From NCBI GenBank assembly GCA_946566645.1, contig CAMNWZ010000003.1, positions 1 through 36,961 on the forward strand: a DNA stretch of 36,961 nt, read 5' to 3'. A program made the position numbers and the translations under genes. The stretch is from an uncultured Clostridia bacterium (GTDB lineage: Bacteria; Bacillota; Clostridia; Oscillospirales; JAAYOS01). Below, one piece after another: positions 8,210 through 15,785 of this stretch. Under the pieces are notes generated by a model that saw nothing but the letters and a program-made list of their open reading frames with translations, did no database searches and had not been told where the DNA came from. How positions within the stretch are numbered: position 1 is the stretch's first letter; every line of letters begins with the position of its first letter.

Positions 8210-9400
8210 ATGAGTTTTTACAACGAAGCGCAGGCGATGGCGGGATACCTCACCGACCTTCGCCGCGAGTTTCACCGCCATCCGTGCATAAGCCGCGAGG
8301 AGTTCTGGACGGCGGAGCGCATCGAGCGCGAGCTTGACGCGATTGGCGTGACCGAGCATCGGCGCGTGGACGGAAGCGCGGTGGTCGCGTCGATATTCGG
8401 CGAGAAGGAGGGCGGTCGGGTGATGGCGCTCCGTGCAGACATCGACGCGCTTGCGATACGTGAGGCGGACGAGACGCGCGAGTACCGCAGCCGCGAGGAG
8501 GGCAAGATGCACGCCTGCGGTCACGACGCGCACACCTCGGCGCTGATAGGTGCCGCAAGGCTGCTTATGGCGCACAGGAGCGAATTCGGCGGCGAGGTAC
8601 GGCTGATATTCGAGCACGCGGAGGAGATGGGCTACGGCGCGCGGGTGCTGATACGCGAGGGCGTGCTTGACGGCGTGGGACGGATATTCGGAGTGCACAT
8701 GGCACCGGACATGGTCTGCGGCAAGGTCGGCGTGCGCGTAGGACCGAACGTCGCGTCGGTCGACCACTTCACCGTGAAGGTACACGGCGAGGCGGCGCAC
8801 GTCTCCGTTCCGCACCAGGGGGTGGACGCGCTGTACATCGCGAGCCAGATAGTCGTCGCGCTCCAGGCACTCGTCACGCGGCGCTCGTCGCCGGTCGAGC
8901 CGCTGGTGATAGGCGTCGGCAAGCTGCACGCGGGCAGCTCGTACAACATCGTCGCGCCGTATGCCGAGCTTGAGGGCACCACCCGCGCGTTTACGCCTGA
9001 GCGCCGCGAAACCACCAACGCCGAGATAGACAAGCTGTGCAAGGGCATCGCCGAGATCTACGGCGGCAGCGCGGAGATCGAGTGGGAGGACTTCGGCTCG
9101 TCGATAATCAATCCCGAAGGCCCTTGCGCGGAGGCGGGAGAGGTCGTAACCGACCTGTTCGGCAGTGACGCGCTTGTCACCGACCGTCCGATATGCTGCA
9201 TCGGCGACGATTTCAGCGAGTATCAACTGAAAGTGCCGGGGGTGTACGCGTTTGTCGGAAGCTGCGATCCGACCCGTCCGGACACCGGCGTTCCGCTGCA
9301 CAACGACCGCTTCGACATAGACGAGCGGGTGATACCGATGGTCGCCGCGATGCACGCCGAGTACGCCGTGCGCTATCTCACCGGAAAGCTCGAGAAGTAG
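8210..9400 (+). CDS. M20-family amidohydrolase / N-acyl-amino-acid deacylase
   Basis: A 396-residue metal-dependent amidohydrolase of the M20D group (hippurate, N-acyl-amino-acid and AbgB-like enzymes). It shows ALRADIDALAI (residues 73-83), the metal loop HACGHDAHT with Cys103 and His105, the catalytic pair Glu138-Glu139 (HAEEMGYGA), His163 (GVHMAPD), and the dimerisation or lid segment HGEAAHVSVPHQGVDA. A late histidine (PLHND) probably completes the metal site. Length is normal and the start has GGAGGGG upstream. It probably releases an amino acid from an N-acyl or peptide-like conjugate in the cytoplasm. It is followed after three bases by a YgjP-like metallopeptidase. Confidence 0.9.
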   Translation: MSFYNEAQAMAGYLTDLRREFHRHPCISREEFWTAERIERELDAIGVTEHRRVDGSAVVASIFGEKEGGRVMALRADIDALAIREADETREYRSREEGKMHACGHDAHTSALIGAARLLMAHRSEFGGEVRLIFEHAEEMGYGARVLIREGVLDGVGRIFGVHMAPDMVCGKVGVRVGPNVASVDHFTVKVHGEAAHVSVPHQGVDALYIASQIVVALQALVTRRSSPVEPLVIGVGKLHAGSSYNIVAPYAELEGTTRAFTPERRETTNAEIDKLCKGIAEIYGGSAEIEWEDFGSSIINPEGPCAEAGEVVTDLFGSDALVTDRPICCIGDDFSEYQLKVPGVYAFVGSCDPTRPDTGVPLHNDRFDIDERVIPMVAAMHAEYAVRYLTGKLEK

Positions 9401-9403
9401 ACG

Positions 9404-9988
9404 ATGCCGAACCAGCTTGAACTCACGAACTACGGATTTCCGATAGAGATAATGCGCAGCGCGAGGAAGACGCTGTCGATAGAGATAACGCCCGATCTGC
9501 GGGTCGTCGTGCGCGCGCCGAATCGGCTTTCAAAGTCGGACATCGGCTACTTCATAAACGAGAAGCGCAAGTGGATAGAGAAGCACCTCGAGTCGATGGT
9601 GTCGCGCGTCGGACAGCATGAGCAGGCGCGAAAGTTCACCGACGCCGAGCTTGCCGAGCTGAAACGCCGCGCGCTTGGGCTGATAGCCGAGCGGGTGGAG
9701 CACTTCGCGCCGATAGTCGGCGTCGACTACGGCAGGATAACCGTCCGCAGCCAGGCAACGCGCTGGGGAAGCTGTTCCGCCAAGGGGACGCTCAGCTTCA
9801 ACTGCCTGCTCGCGCTCGTGCCGTCGGAGGTGCTCGACTATGTGGTGGTTCACGAGCTCTGCCATCGAAAGGAGATGAACCACTCGGCGCGCTTCTGGGC
9901 GGAGGTGGGGCGCGTCCTTCCCGACTACGCCGCGCGCCGCCGATGGCTGAAGACAAACGGCGCGTCGCTGATAAACCGCATAAAGTGA
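9404..9988 (+). CDS. YgjP-like M48-type zinc metallopeptidase
   Basis: A 194-residue protein of the YgjP/DUF45 group. The zinc motif HELCH is at residues 150-154 (His150, Glu151, His154), and His160 (MNHSARFW) is the probable third ligand. The WGSC segment upstream and the VVHELCH-MNH-FW ending are characteristic of this family. No membrane segment is present, so it is soluble. It begins three bases after the M20 stop and is probably translationally coupled. The biological substrate of this family is poorly known. Its 3' end overlaps by 64 bp the antisense tail of the tldE-like frame. Confidence 0.85.
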   Translation: MPNQLELTNYGFPIEIMRSARKTLSIEITPDLRVVVRAPNRLSKSDIGYFINEKRKWIEKHLESMVSRVGQHEQARKFTDAELAELKRRALGLIAERVEHFAPIVGVDYGRITVRSQATRWGSCSAKGTLSFNCLLALVPSEVLDYVVVHELCHRKEMNHSARFWAEVGRVLPDYAARRRWLKTNGASLINRIK

Positions 9989-11385
9989 ACAAAAACGCCC
10001 CGGAGCGCGAAACTCCGAGGCGTTTTGCGTTGTAAAAAATACTTGACCGCTATCGACAGGTTGTCGACGAGCACAAACGGCGAGCCGAAGGTGGTCGTGC
10101 CGCTGGGCGAGGGGAAGATAACCTCGTTCGAGAGGTCGGTGATCTTTCCGAGCAGCTCGTAGAAGTTGCCCGCCACGGTGAACGACTTGACCGGAGTGGT
10201 CTTCTTGCCGTTCTCTATCATGGCGCCGGCGCTCTGGAGCGAGAAGTCGCCGCTGACCGGATTCGCGCCCGCGTGCAGTCCGCCGAGCGAGTTGATGTAC
10301 ACGCCGTTTCCCGCCTTTGCGAACAGCTCGTCCTCGGTGAGCGTGCCCGCCTCGAGGTACATGCTGAACGGCGCGATGCCGACCGGAGCGGAGTAGTTCG
10401 CGCGCGACGCGTTGCCGGTGGTCTCTCGACCCGCGACCGCAGCCGTCTTGAGGTTGTAGAGCAGCGTCGTGAGCCTGCCCTTCTCGATGACGTTCTTGCG
10501 GTGGGCGGGGCAGCCCTCGCCGTCGAAGTTTATGCGGAATGGGTTCTTCTCGCAGAACGGATCATCCACAAGCGTCACCGCGTCCGAAGCGACGACCGCG
10601 CCCTCCTTGCCCGCGAGCAGCGACAGTCCCTTCTGCGCGTTCTCGGAGGAGAAGGCGGAACAGAAGGTCATAAGCAGGCTTGCCATCGCGTCGGGCGAGA
10701 AGATTACCGGACAGACGGCGGTGGGCGCGACCTGGCTTCCAAGCTTAGAGATCGCGCTTCTGACCGCCTCGGCGGTTATCTCGTCCGCGAGGTCGCCCGA
10801 AAGCTCGCCGAACTTCATCTCGTAGGCGTTGGTCTTCTCGTTCCCGTCGGAGGTTATCGCCATCGCCATCATGCCGACGGCGGTATTGTCCCAGCTCAGG
10901 TCGAGTCCCTTCGAGTTGAATATTGAGATGTGAGCCTTCTCCGCCATCGCGGTGGCGGCGCTGCTCTCCTCGACGCGACTGTCGACCTTCAGCAGCCTGT
11001 CGTTTGCGTCGATGGCGGCGTCCACAAGCTCGGAGGTCGCGGGGATGGCGAGTCCGGAGGGCGCATACGGCTCGTAACTCTTGCCGCCCTCGCAGAGGAA
11101 CACCTTCTCCTCCGACTCGATCGTCTCGCCGTTTTCGATGGCGCGCGCGACTATCGACTCCGCCTGCTCAGTGCTCAGCTCCTCGGTGGAAGCTGCCCCG
11201 ATCTTGCCGTTTATCACCGCGCGGAAGCACACGCCGCCGCTGTTTGCGTTGGTGAACTGATTTATCTGACGCTGCACCGAGCCTGCGCTAATGCTCTCGC
11301 CCTGCTCGTAGTAAAGCTCGTAATCGACAAGCCCCGCCGCCGTTGCAGCCGCGACGACGGCATCCTTGAATTCACGAAAATCCAT
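9925..11385 (-). CDS. pmbA: TldE/PmbA-type peptidase subunit with abnormal C-terminal extension
   Basis: TldE (PmbA) pairs with TldD to form a heteromeric metallopeptidase that trims peptides such as RiPP leaders and unfolded polypeptides; TldE itself lacks the zinc site. The start at 11385 follows AAGGAGG and gives MDFREFKDAV. The central and C-terminal blocks (GRETTGNASR, SLGGLHAGANPVSGDFS, KSFTVAGNFYELL) are typical. Family proteins of about 450 residues normally end just after a motif like LVDNLSIAGK. Here Lys448 (10042-10044) is followed by TAT rather than a stop, and the frame continues for 38 residues through the terminator hairpin into the convergent gene before TAG at 9925, giving 486 residues. 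Either the stop was lost or the base call is wrong. It lies 11 bases after tldD. Confidence 0.88.
   Translation of the reverse strand: MDFREFKDAVVAAATAAGLVDYELYYEQGESISAGSVQRQINQFTNANSGGVCFRAVINGKIGAASTEELSTEQAESIVARAIENGETIESEEKVFLCEGGKSYEPYAPSGLAIPATSELVDAAIDANDRLLKVDSRVEESSAATAMAEKAHISIFNSKGLDLSWDNTAVGMMAMAITSDGNEKTNAYEMKFGELSGDLADEITAEAVRSAISKLGSQVAPTAVCPVIFSPDAMASLLMTFCSAFSSENAQKGLSLLAGKEGAVVASDAVTLVDDPFCEKNPFRINFDGEGCPAHRKNVIEKGRLTTLLYNLKTAAVAGRETTGNASRANYSAPVGIAPFSMYLEAGTLTEDELFAKAGNGVYINSLGGLHAGANPVSGDFSLQSAGAMIENGKKTTPVKSFTVAGNFYELLGKITDLSNEVIFPSPSGTTTFGSPFVLVDNLSIAVKYFLQRKTPRSFALRGVFVHFMRFISDAPFVFSHRRRAA
9992..10026. terminator. Rho-independent terminator between convergent genes
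   Basis: The arms 9992-10005 and 10013-10026 form a 14-position stem around a 7-base loop. In the minus-strand RNA all positions pair, one as U-G, and a TTTTTGTT tract follows. In the plus-strand RNA the same position is a C-A mismatch and the T-run is shorter. The hairpin therefore fits tldE (-) better, although it lies inside the tldE reading frame. Confidence 0.85.
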
Positions 11386-11396
11386 GCTTTGCCTCC

Positions 11397-12776
11397 TTAT
11401 CTGCCGCCGACGGTTATCGACGAGACGCGTACCATCGCCTGACCGACGTTTGTCGGTATCGAGCCGCTGGACGAGCCGCACATGCCCTGACCCATGTCAA
11501 GCTCGCTGCCGACCATGTCGATGTTCTTTATGACCTCCGAACCCTTGCCGACGAGACTGGCGCCGCGCACCGGCTCGCAGACCTTGCCGTTACGGATGAG
11601 ATAGCCCTCGTTTACCGCGAAGTTGAACTCGCCGGTGACCGGATTGACCGAGCCGCCGCCCATCTCCTTTGCGTAGAGACCGTACTCTATCGAGCCGATG
11701 ATGTCCTCGTTTTTGTCATCGCCCGGCGCTATGTAGGTGTTGGTCATGCGGGAGGTGGTGGTGAAGGCGTAGCTCTCGCGGCGCGCGTTGCCGGTGGGCG
11801 CCATTCCCATGCGGCGGCCGTTGAACTTGTCTATCATATAGGTCTTGAGCACGCCGTTTTCGATGAGCACGTTCCTGCGCGACGGAGTGCCCTCGTCGTC
11901 GAAGTTTATCGAGCCCCACGCGTTCGGTATCGTGCCGTCGTCGATGGCGGTGACCTTCGGGTTTGCTATCATCTGACCGAGCTTTCCCGAGAACTGCGAA
12001 CGTCCGTAGGCGACGCTGGTCGCCTCGAGCGAGTGACCGCACGCCTCGTGGAAGATGACGCCGCCGAAGCCGTTGTCTATCGCGACCGGCATGACACCCG
12101 CGGGGCAGTAGCCGGCGCCCGCCATCGTCACCGCCTGGCGCGCGGCGTGGATGCCGGTCTCCTTCGGGCTTACCGTCTCGAACATCTCAAGACCCATGCG
12201 GCGGCCGGGACGGCACGCGCCGGTCTGCGTCTCGCCGTTCTTCTCGGCGATGGCGGTCATGATGAGGCGGGTGCGTATCTGGCGGTCCTGCGCGTAGATG
12301 CCCTCGGTGTTCGCAATAAGTATGTTGTGGTCGACGTCGAGGAAGGTGCCCTCCACCTGCTTTATCGCGTCCGAATACTCGCGCGCGGCGAAGTACGCCT
12401 CCTTGAGTATGTCGACCTTCGCCGCGTTTCCGGCGGTCATCGGGACGATGCGGATGGGGTGGATGTCGCCGTAAAGCCGCTCACGCAGTACGACCTCTAT
12501 CTCCGCCTTGCCCTGCCCGAGCGCCTCGGCAGCCTTCTCGGCGCAGCGGATGAGACCCGCCTCGCTCGTGTCGACGGTGGTAGCCATAACGCTGCGCAGT
12601 CCCTTGTACACGCGCACGGCGGCTCCGGCGATCGTCGCGTCGCGGATCGAGTCGACCTTGTCCGCGATCATGCCGATCGTGTGATTTACCGTGTTCTCGG
12701 CGAATATCTCCGCGTAGTCCGCCCCGGTGGAGACGGCTTTCTGGAGAACTCGCCGGCAAACTTCTCTTGCGATCAT
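11397..12776 (-). CDS. tldD: TldD-type metallopeptidase
   Basis: A 459-residue protein, the catalytic zinc-binding subunit of the TldD/TldE peptidase. The family motif HEACGH is at residues 243-248 (His243, Glu244, His248) in IFHEACGHSLEAT, and the C-terminal half has the LIENGVL, TGNARRESYAF and MGGGSVNPVTGEFNF blocks of the family. The start at 12776 follows AAAGGAG, and a TTGCAT-17-TAGAAT promoter sits upstream. Together with the next gene it forms a bicistronic unit. In other bacteria the pair matures peptide natural products or clears unstructured peptides. No RiPP precursor or cyclase gene is seen nearby, so a general proteolysis role is more likely here (inference). Confidence 0.93.
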   Translation of the reverse strand: MIAREVCRRVLQKAVSTGADYAEIFAENTVNHTIGMIADKVDSIRDATIAGAAVRVYKGLRSVMATTVDTSEAGLIRCAEKAAEALGQGKAEIEVVLRERLYGDIHPIRIVPMTAGNAAKVDILKEAYFAAREYSDAIKQVEGTFLDVDHNILIANTEGIYAQDRQIRTRLIMTAIAEKNGETQTGACRPGRRMGLEMFETVSPKETGIHAARQAVTMAGAGYCPAGVMPVAIDNGFGGVIFHEACGHSLEATSVAYGRSQFSGKLGQMIANPKVTAIDDGTIPNAWGSINFDDEGTPSRRNVLIENGVLKTYMIDKFNGRRMGMAPTGNARRESYAFTTTSRMTNTYIAPGDDKNEDIIGSIEYGLYAKEMGGGSVNPVTGEFNFAVNEGYLIRNGKVCEPVRGASLVGKGSEVIKNIDMVGSELDMGQGMCGSSSGSIPTNVGQAMVRVSSITVGGR

Positions 12777-12842
12777 TGACAGCGCTCCTTTGTGTTGAAT
12801 TGTTGGGATTCGGCACTTTCGCCGAAATCAACTGATACTTGT

Positions 12843-12871
12843 ATTCTACCACGGTCGGCACAAAAATGCAA
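12843..12871 (-). promoter_or_regulatory. Sigma-A promoter of tldD-tldE
   Basis: On the minus strand TTGCAT (plus 12866-12871) and TAGAAT (plus 12843-12848) have a 17-bp spacer, about 66 bases before the tldD start. No terminator was found between the upstream ABC ATPase gene and this promoter, so some read-through from the transporter operon is possible. Confidence 0.7.
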
Positions 12872-12905
12872 TAAAGCGTCGGTTGAAATTGCAAATTTTG
12901 CCGCC

Positions 12906-13661
12906 CTAAGCCTTTGTGATCGAGTAGCCGTGCTCCCTGTCCCCGCGGACGACCACGCCGAAGTATTTTCGGTCGATGTTTTCAGCCAAAAATTGTTCCG
13001 AATTTCCACAGAAGGCGACAGAACCGCCGTCGAGCAGCACGATTTTGTTCGCACAGGACAGCATCTCGGGAAGCTCGTGCAGCACGACGATGACCGTTCG
13101 TCCGTCATCCCGACAGCGCTCGATGAGTTCAATAAGCTCGAACCGCGCCGCCGCGTCGAGATGGGTGGTCGGCTCGTCGAGCACCAGCACCGGCGCGTCC
13201 TGCGCAAGCGTCATCGCGAAGAACGCCCGACGGTGCTCGCCGCCGCTGAGACTGTCCGCGAACCGCTCGGAGAGGTCGCTCACCCCCGCAAGCTCGAGCG
13301 CGCGCTCGACCGCCGCCCTGTCCTCCGCCGAAAGCCTTCCGCCGAGCGGCAGATGCGGCGTGCGCCCGAACTCGGCAAGCTCGCGCACCGTGACATGCGG
13401 GTGGGGCAGCGACTGTCCGAGCGGCGCGACTAACCGTGCGCGTTCGTTCGGAGAAAGCGACGAAATGTCGCGGTCATCAACGAGTATTCTCCCGAAAAGT
13501 TCGCGTTTTGCGCCGGTCAGTGCGCCGAGCAGCGTCGACTTGCCCGCGCCGTTCCGTCCGGCGATGGCTGTTATCTCGCCCGACTTCGCCTCGAATGATA
13601 TGTTTTTAAGCACATCGTGACGGCGGTATCCGACGCTCACATTCTCGAAAATGACGCTCAT
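12906..13661 (-). CDS. Siderophore-type ABC transporter ATPase
   Basis: A 251-residue ATP-binding subunit of a FepC/FhuC-type importer. Walker A GRNGAGKST is at residues 35-43, followed by a Q-loop region, the ABC signature SLSGGEHRRA, Walker B VLVLDEPTTHLD and the switch histidine in VVLHELPE. It acts at the inner face of the membrane with the FecCD permease. The ATG at 13661 overlaps the permease stop as ATGA, implying translational coupling; a much longer frame upstream is only the antisense-free shadow of the permease gene. The substrate is probably ferric siderophore or haem; cobalamin cannot be excluded. Confidence 0.92.
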   Translation of the reverse strand: MSVIFENVSVGYRRHDVLKNISFEAKSGEITAIAGRNGAGKSTLLGALTGAKRELFGRILVDDRDISSLSPNERARLVAPLGQSLPHPHVTVRELAEFGRTPHLPLGGRLSAEDRAAVERALELAGVSDLSERFADSLSGGEHRRAFFAMTLAQDAPVLVLDEPTTHLDAAARFELIELIERCRDDGRTVIVVLHELPEMLSCANKIVLLDGGSVAFCGNSEQFLAENIDRKYFGVVVRGDREHGYSITKA

Positions 13662-14644
13662 ATCCGACCTCGCTTTCCGACCAGCAGCGTGAGGAAGAAG
13701 GGCACGCCGAGTATCGCGAGGAACACGCCTGCGGGGACTTCGCTCGGCGCGAACGCGACCCTTCCGACGAGATCGCTTGCGACGGTCAGCGCGCCGCCTA
13801 TCATTGCCGAAACCGGCAGCACAAGCCGCATCCGCTCGCTTCCGAGCAGCCGACGCGCGATGTGCGGGGACATCAGTCCGACGAACCCGAGCAGTCCCGC
13901 AAAGCTCACGGCTGCGGCGGCGGAAGCTCCCGCGAGCAGCAGCGCGAAGGTGCGAAGTCCCTTCGTCCGCACCCCCACTCCCGCCGCCGCGTCGTCGCCG
14001 AGAAGCAGCAGGTCGAGCCGCTGCGCGACACAGAACGCGGCGGCAACGCATGAAAATATTATTACAGCGGGGACAGCGAGCTGCTTCAGCGACACGCCGC
14101 TCACACCGCCTATCGAGAAGTAGGCGTAGTCGATTGAAATGTCCGGAAAAATCATCCGAATCATCGAAATTCCCGCCGAAAACAGCGTAGAAATCGCAAC
14201 TCCCGCGAGGACGATGGTCACCCGCTCGCCGCCCGCCTTTGCCGCGAGGAGCGCGATGAGTGCGGTGCAGCCGAACGCCCCGACCGCCGCGGCGAGCGGC
14301 ATAAGCCGATAGCCGAGCGGAAAGAGACAGCCGATGAGCACCATCGAGAAGCCCGCGCCGGCGTTGACTCCGATGATGTTCGGACCCGCGAGGGGGTTGC
14401 CGGTCGCCGATTGCAGCAGCGCGCCGCTGGTCGCCAAGCCCACGCCCGCGAGCAGCGCCGCGAGGCATCGGGGAAGCCGCACCGCGTGGATTATCGACGC
14501 GGTCGTGCCGTCGCCGCCCACGCGAAAAAGCCCCTCGACCACCTCGCCGAGCGACAGCTTCGCGCTTCCGAAGGCGAGCGCGCAGAACGCGGCAATTATC
14601 ACCGCAAAGCCGCTCGCCGCAACGACTGCGACCCGCCTACGCAT
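13658..14644 (-). CDS. FecCD-type ABC transporter permease
   Basis: A 328-residue, strongly hydrophobic protein of the BtuC/FecCD family, which forms a roughly ten-helix membrane channel, here presumably as a homodimer because only one permease gene is present. Typical segments are the N-terminal AFGSAKLSLGEV, the LPRCLAALLAGVGLATSGALLQ block, GPNIIGVNAGAGF, and near the C-terminus GLLGFVGLMSPHIARRLLG, the motif that contacts the ATPase. The gene overlaps the preceding lipoprotein gene by 8 bp and the ATPase by 4 bp, a compact import operon. Confidence 0.93.
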   Translation of the reverse strand: MRRRVAVVAASGFAVIIAAFCALAFGSAKLSLGEVVEGLFRVGGDGTTASIIHAVRLPRCLAALLAGVGLATSGALLQSATGNPLAGPNIIGVNAGAGFSMVLIGCLFPLGYRLMPLAAAVGAFGCTALIALLAAKAGGERVTIVLAGVAISTLFSAGISMIRMIFPDISIDYAYFSIGGVSGVSLKQLAVPAVIIFSCVAAAFCVAQRLDLLLLGDDAAAGVGVRTKGLRTFALLLAGASAAAAVSFAGLLGFVGLMSPHIARRLLGSERMRLVLPVSAMIGGALTVASDLVGRVAFAPSEVPAGVFLAILGVPFFLTLLVGKRGRI

Positions 14645-15641
14645 CGGCGGTGTCGGGATAGAGCAGCTCGGCGAGATAGCGGTAAGCTTCCGCCCAGCGC
14701 GCGTTCGGCTTGAAGTGGAACAGGTCTTTCGGCAGGAAAATATAGCGATTTTCCTTCACAGCAGTCAAATCCTTCCAACCTTCGGTGGCAAAAAGTTCCG
14801 ACATATACGATTTTGCCGCCTCCTCGTCGCCCATCGTCGTGACGAAAATATAGTCGGGGTCTTGCAAAATGACCTCCTCGAGGCTCAAACCGTCGGCAAG
14901 GATAGGCGCGGCGTCGGCGATATTTTTCGCGCCAAGTTCCTCAAGCATCGCGGCGGCGAAGTGCTGATCGGCGGTCTTCGCCTTGACCGTGTTCGCCGTC
15001 GCGCCGGCGCGGACAAAGAGTATCGAGGGGCGGTAATCGTAGACCATCGTCCCTTCGAGGATGTCCTCTATCTCCCGCGCCACAGCGGTTCCGTTCGATT
15101 CGTACAGCTCGCTTTCGCCGGTTATGTCGGTGCATATCTTCAGCATTTTCAGATAGTCGTCGAAGGTCTCGACGTGGAAGATCGCGGTCGGTATGCCGGC
15201 GGCGCGGGTTATCTCCGCCGCTTCGACCTGACCCTCGATGTCCGCGCTGCCGATGACGAGGTCGGGCTGGTATGCCAGAAGCAGCTCGGTGTCTATCTTC
15301 TTGCCCGCGCTGTCGTCGACCAGCTTTTCGGTGTCGGCAAACCCGCGCTCGACCGCTTCGCCGACGGTTATCGCGACCGTGCCGCCCGCAAGCTGCCATA
15401 TTTCGGCGTAGGATGAGAACAAAATCGCGACATTTTGCGGCTTTTCTGTTATATTGACGTTGTTTTCTGCACTGTCGACGAAACTTACGCAGAAGTCGAC
15501 CGGAGCGTCGGACGGCGAGGGGAAGGCGGTCGGCGTCTCGGACGGATCAACCGACGGCGCGGGCGAGTCGGACGGATCAACCGACGGCGCGCAGCCGCAG
15601 AGCAGGACGCAGACGAGCATCAGGCAGAGGATTCGTTTCAT
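14637..15641 (-). CDS. Siderophore-binding lipoprotein of the FecCD importer
   Basis: A 334-residue periplasmic-binding-protein-like lipoprotein (TroA/FepB superfamily). The signal peptide ends in a lipobox LCGC with Cys17. It is followed by a low-complexity Pro/Ser/Asp linker (about residues 19-45), partly encoded by a 24-bp direct repeat, and then the binding domain with VAILFSSYAEIW, LVIGSADIEG and the C-terminal KDLFHFKPNARWAEAYRYLAELL. The start at 15641 follows AAAGGAG; an upstream extension runs through the promoter and was rejected. A TTGAAT-17-TATAAT promoter drives it. It captures the ligand outside the membrane and hands it to the permease. No Fur-like operator was recognised. Confidence 0.92.
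   Translation of the reverse strand: MKRILCLMLVCVLLCGCAPSVDPSDSPAPSVDPSETPTAFPSPSDAPVDFCVSFVDSAENNVNITEKPQNVAILFSSYAEIWQLAGGTVAITVGEAVERGFADTEKLVDDSAGKKIDTELLLAYQPDLVIGSADIEGQVEAAEITRAAGIPTAIFHVETFDDYLKMLKICTDITGESELYESNGTAVAREIEDILEGTMVYDYRPSILFVRAGATANTVKAKTADQHFAAAMLEELGAKNIADAAPILADGLSLEEVILQDPDYIFVTTMGDEEAAKSYMSELFATEGWKDLTAVKENRYIFLPKDLFHFKPNARWAEAYRYLAELLYPDTADA
15538..15591. repeat. 24-bp direct repeat in lipoprotein linker
   Basis: Two identical 24-base copies at 15538-15561 and 15568-15591 are separated by six bases (a multiple of three). They encode the repeated APSVDPSD/E-type linker between the lipobox and the binding domain, so copy changes would alter tether length without a frameshift. 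Confidence 0.85.
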
Positions 15642-15680
15642 GGGGACTCCTTTCGCGCGTGCAAATGTGGATGCGGGAAT

Positions 15681-15709
15681 ATTATAGCACCCAAACCGCC
15701 GCAATTCAA
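15681..15709 (-). promoter_or_regulatory. Sigma-A promoter of the siderophore importer operon
   Basis: On the minus strand TTGAAT (plus 15704-15709) and a perfect TATAAT (plus 15681-15686) are spaced by 17 bp, 40 bases before the lipoprotein start. Confidence 0.8.
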
Positions 15710-15721
15710 GCCGATTCGCGC

Positions 15722-15750
15722 TTGTAATCCGCGCGAAAAGGTGGTAGGAT
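15722..15750 (+). promoter_or_regulatory. Sigma-A promoter of the GH2 gene
   Basis: TTGTAA (15722-15727) and TAGGAT (15745-15750) have a 17-bp spacer, followed by AAGGAGG and the ATG at 15786. It is divergent from the importer promoter, with 12 bases between the two -35 boxes. Confidence 0.65.
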
Positions 15751-15785
15751 GATATCGGAAGAATTCTGAATTTAAGGAGGAGACT

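Noticed and set aside
12891-12901. GCAAATTTTGC palindrome after the ABC ATPase as a terminator
   Set aside because: A 5-bp AT-rich stem without a T-run is too weak to count as a Rho-independent terminator.
15642-15785. Fur-type operator for the siderophore importer
   Set aside because: The region has clear promoters, but no GATAATGATTATC-like inverted repeat could be found.
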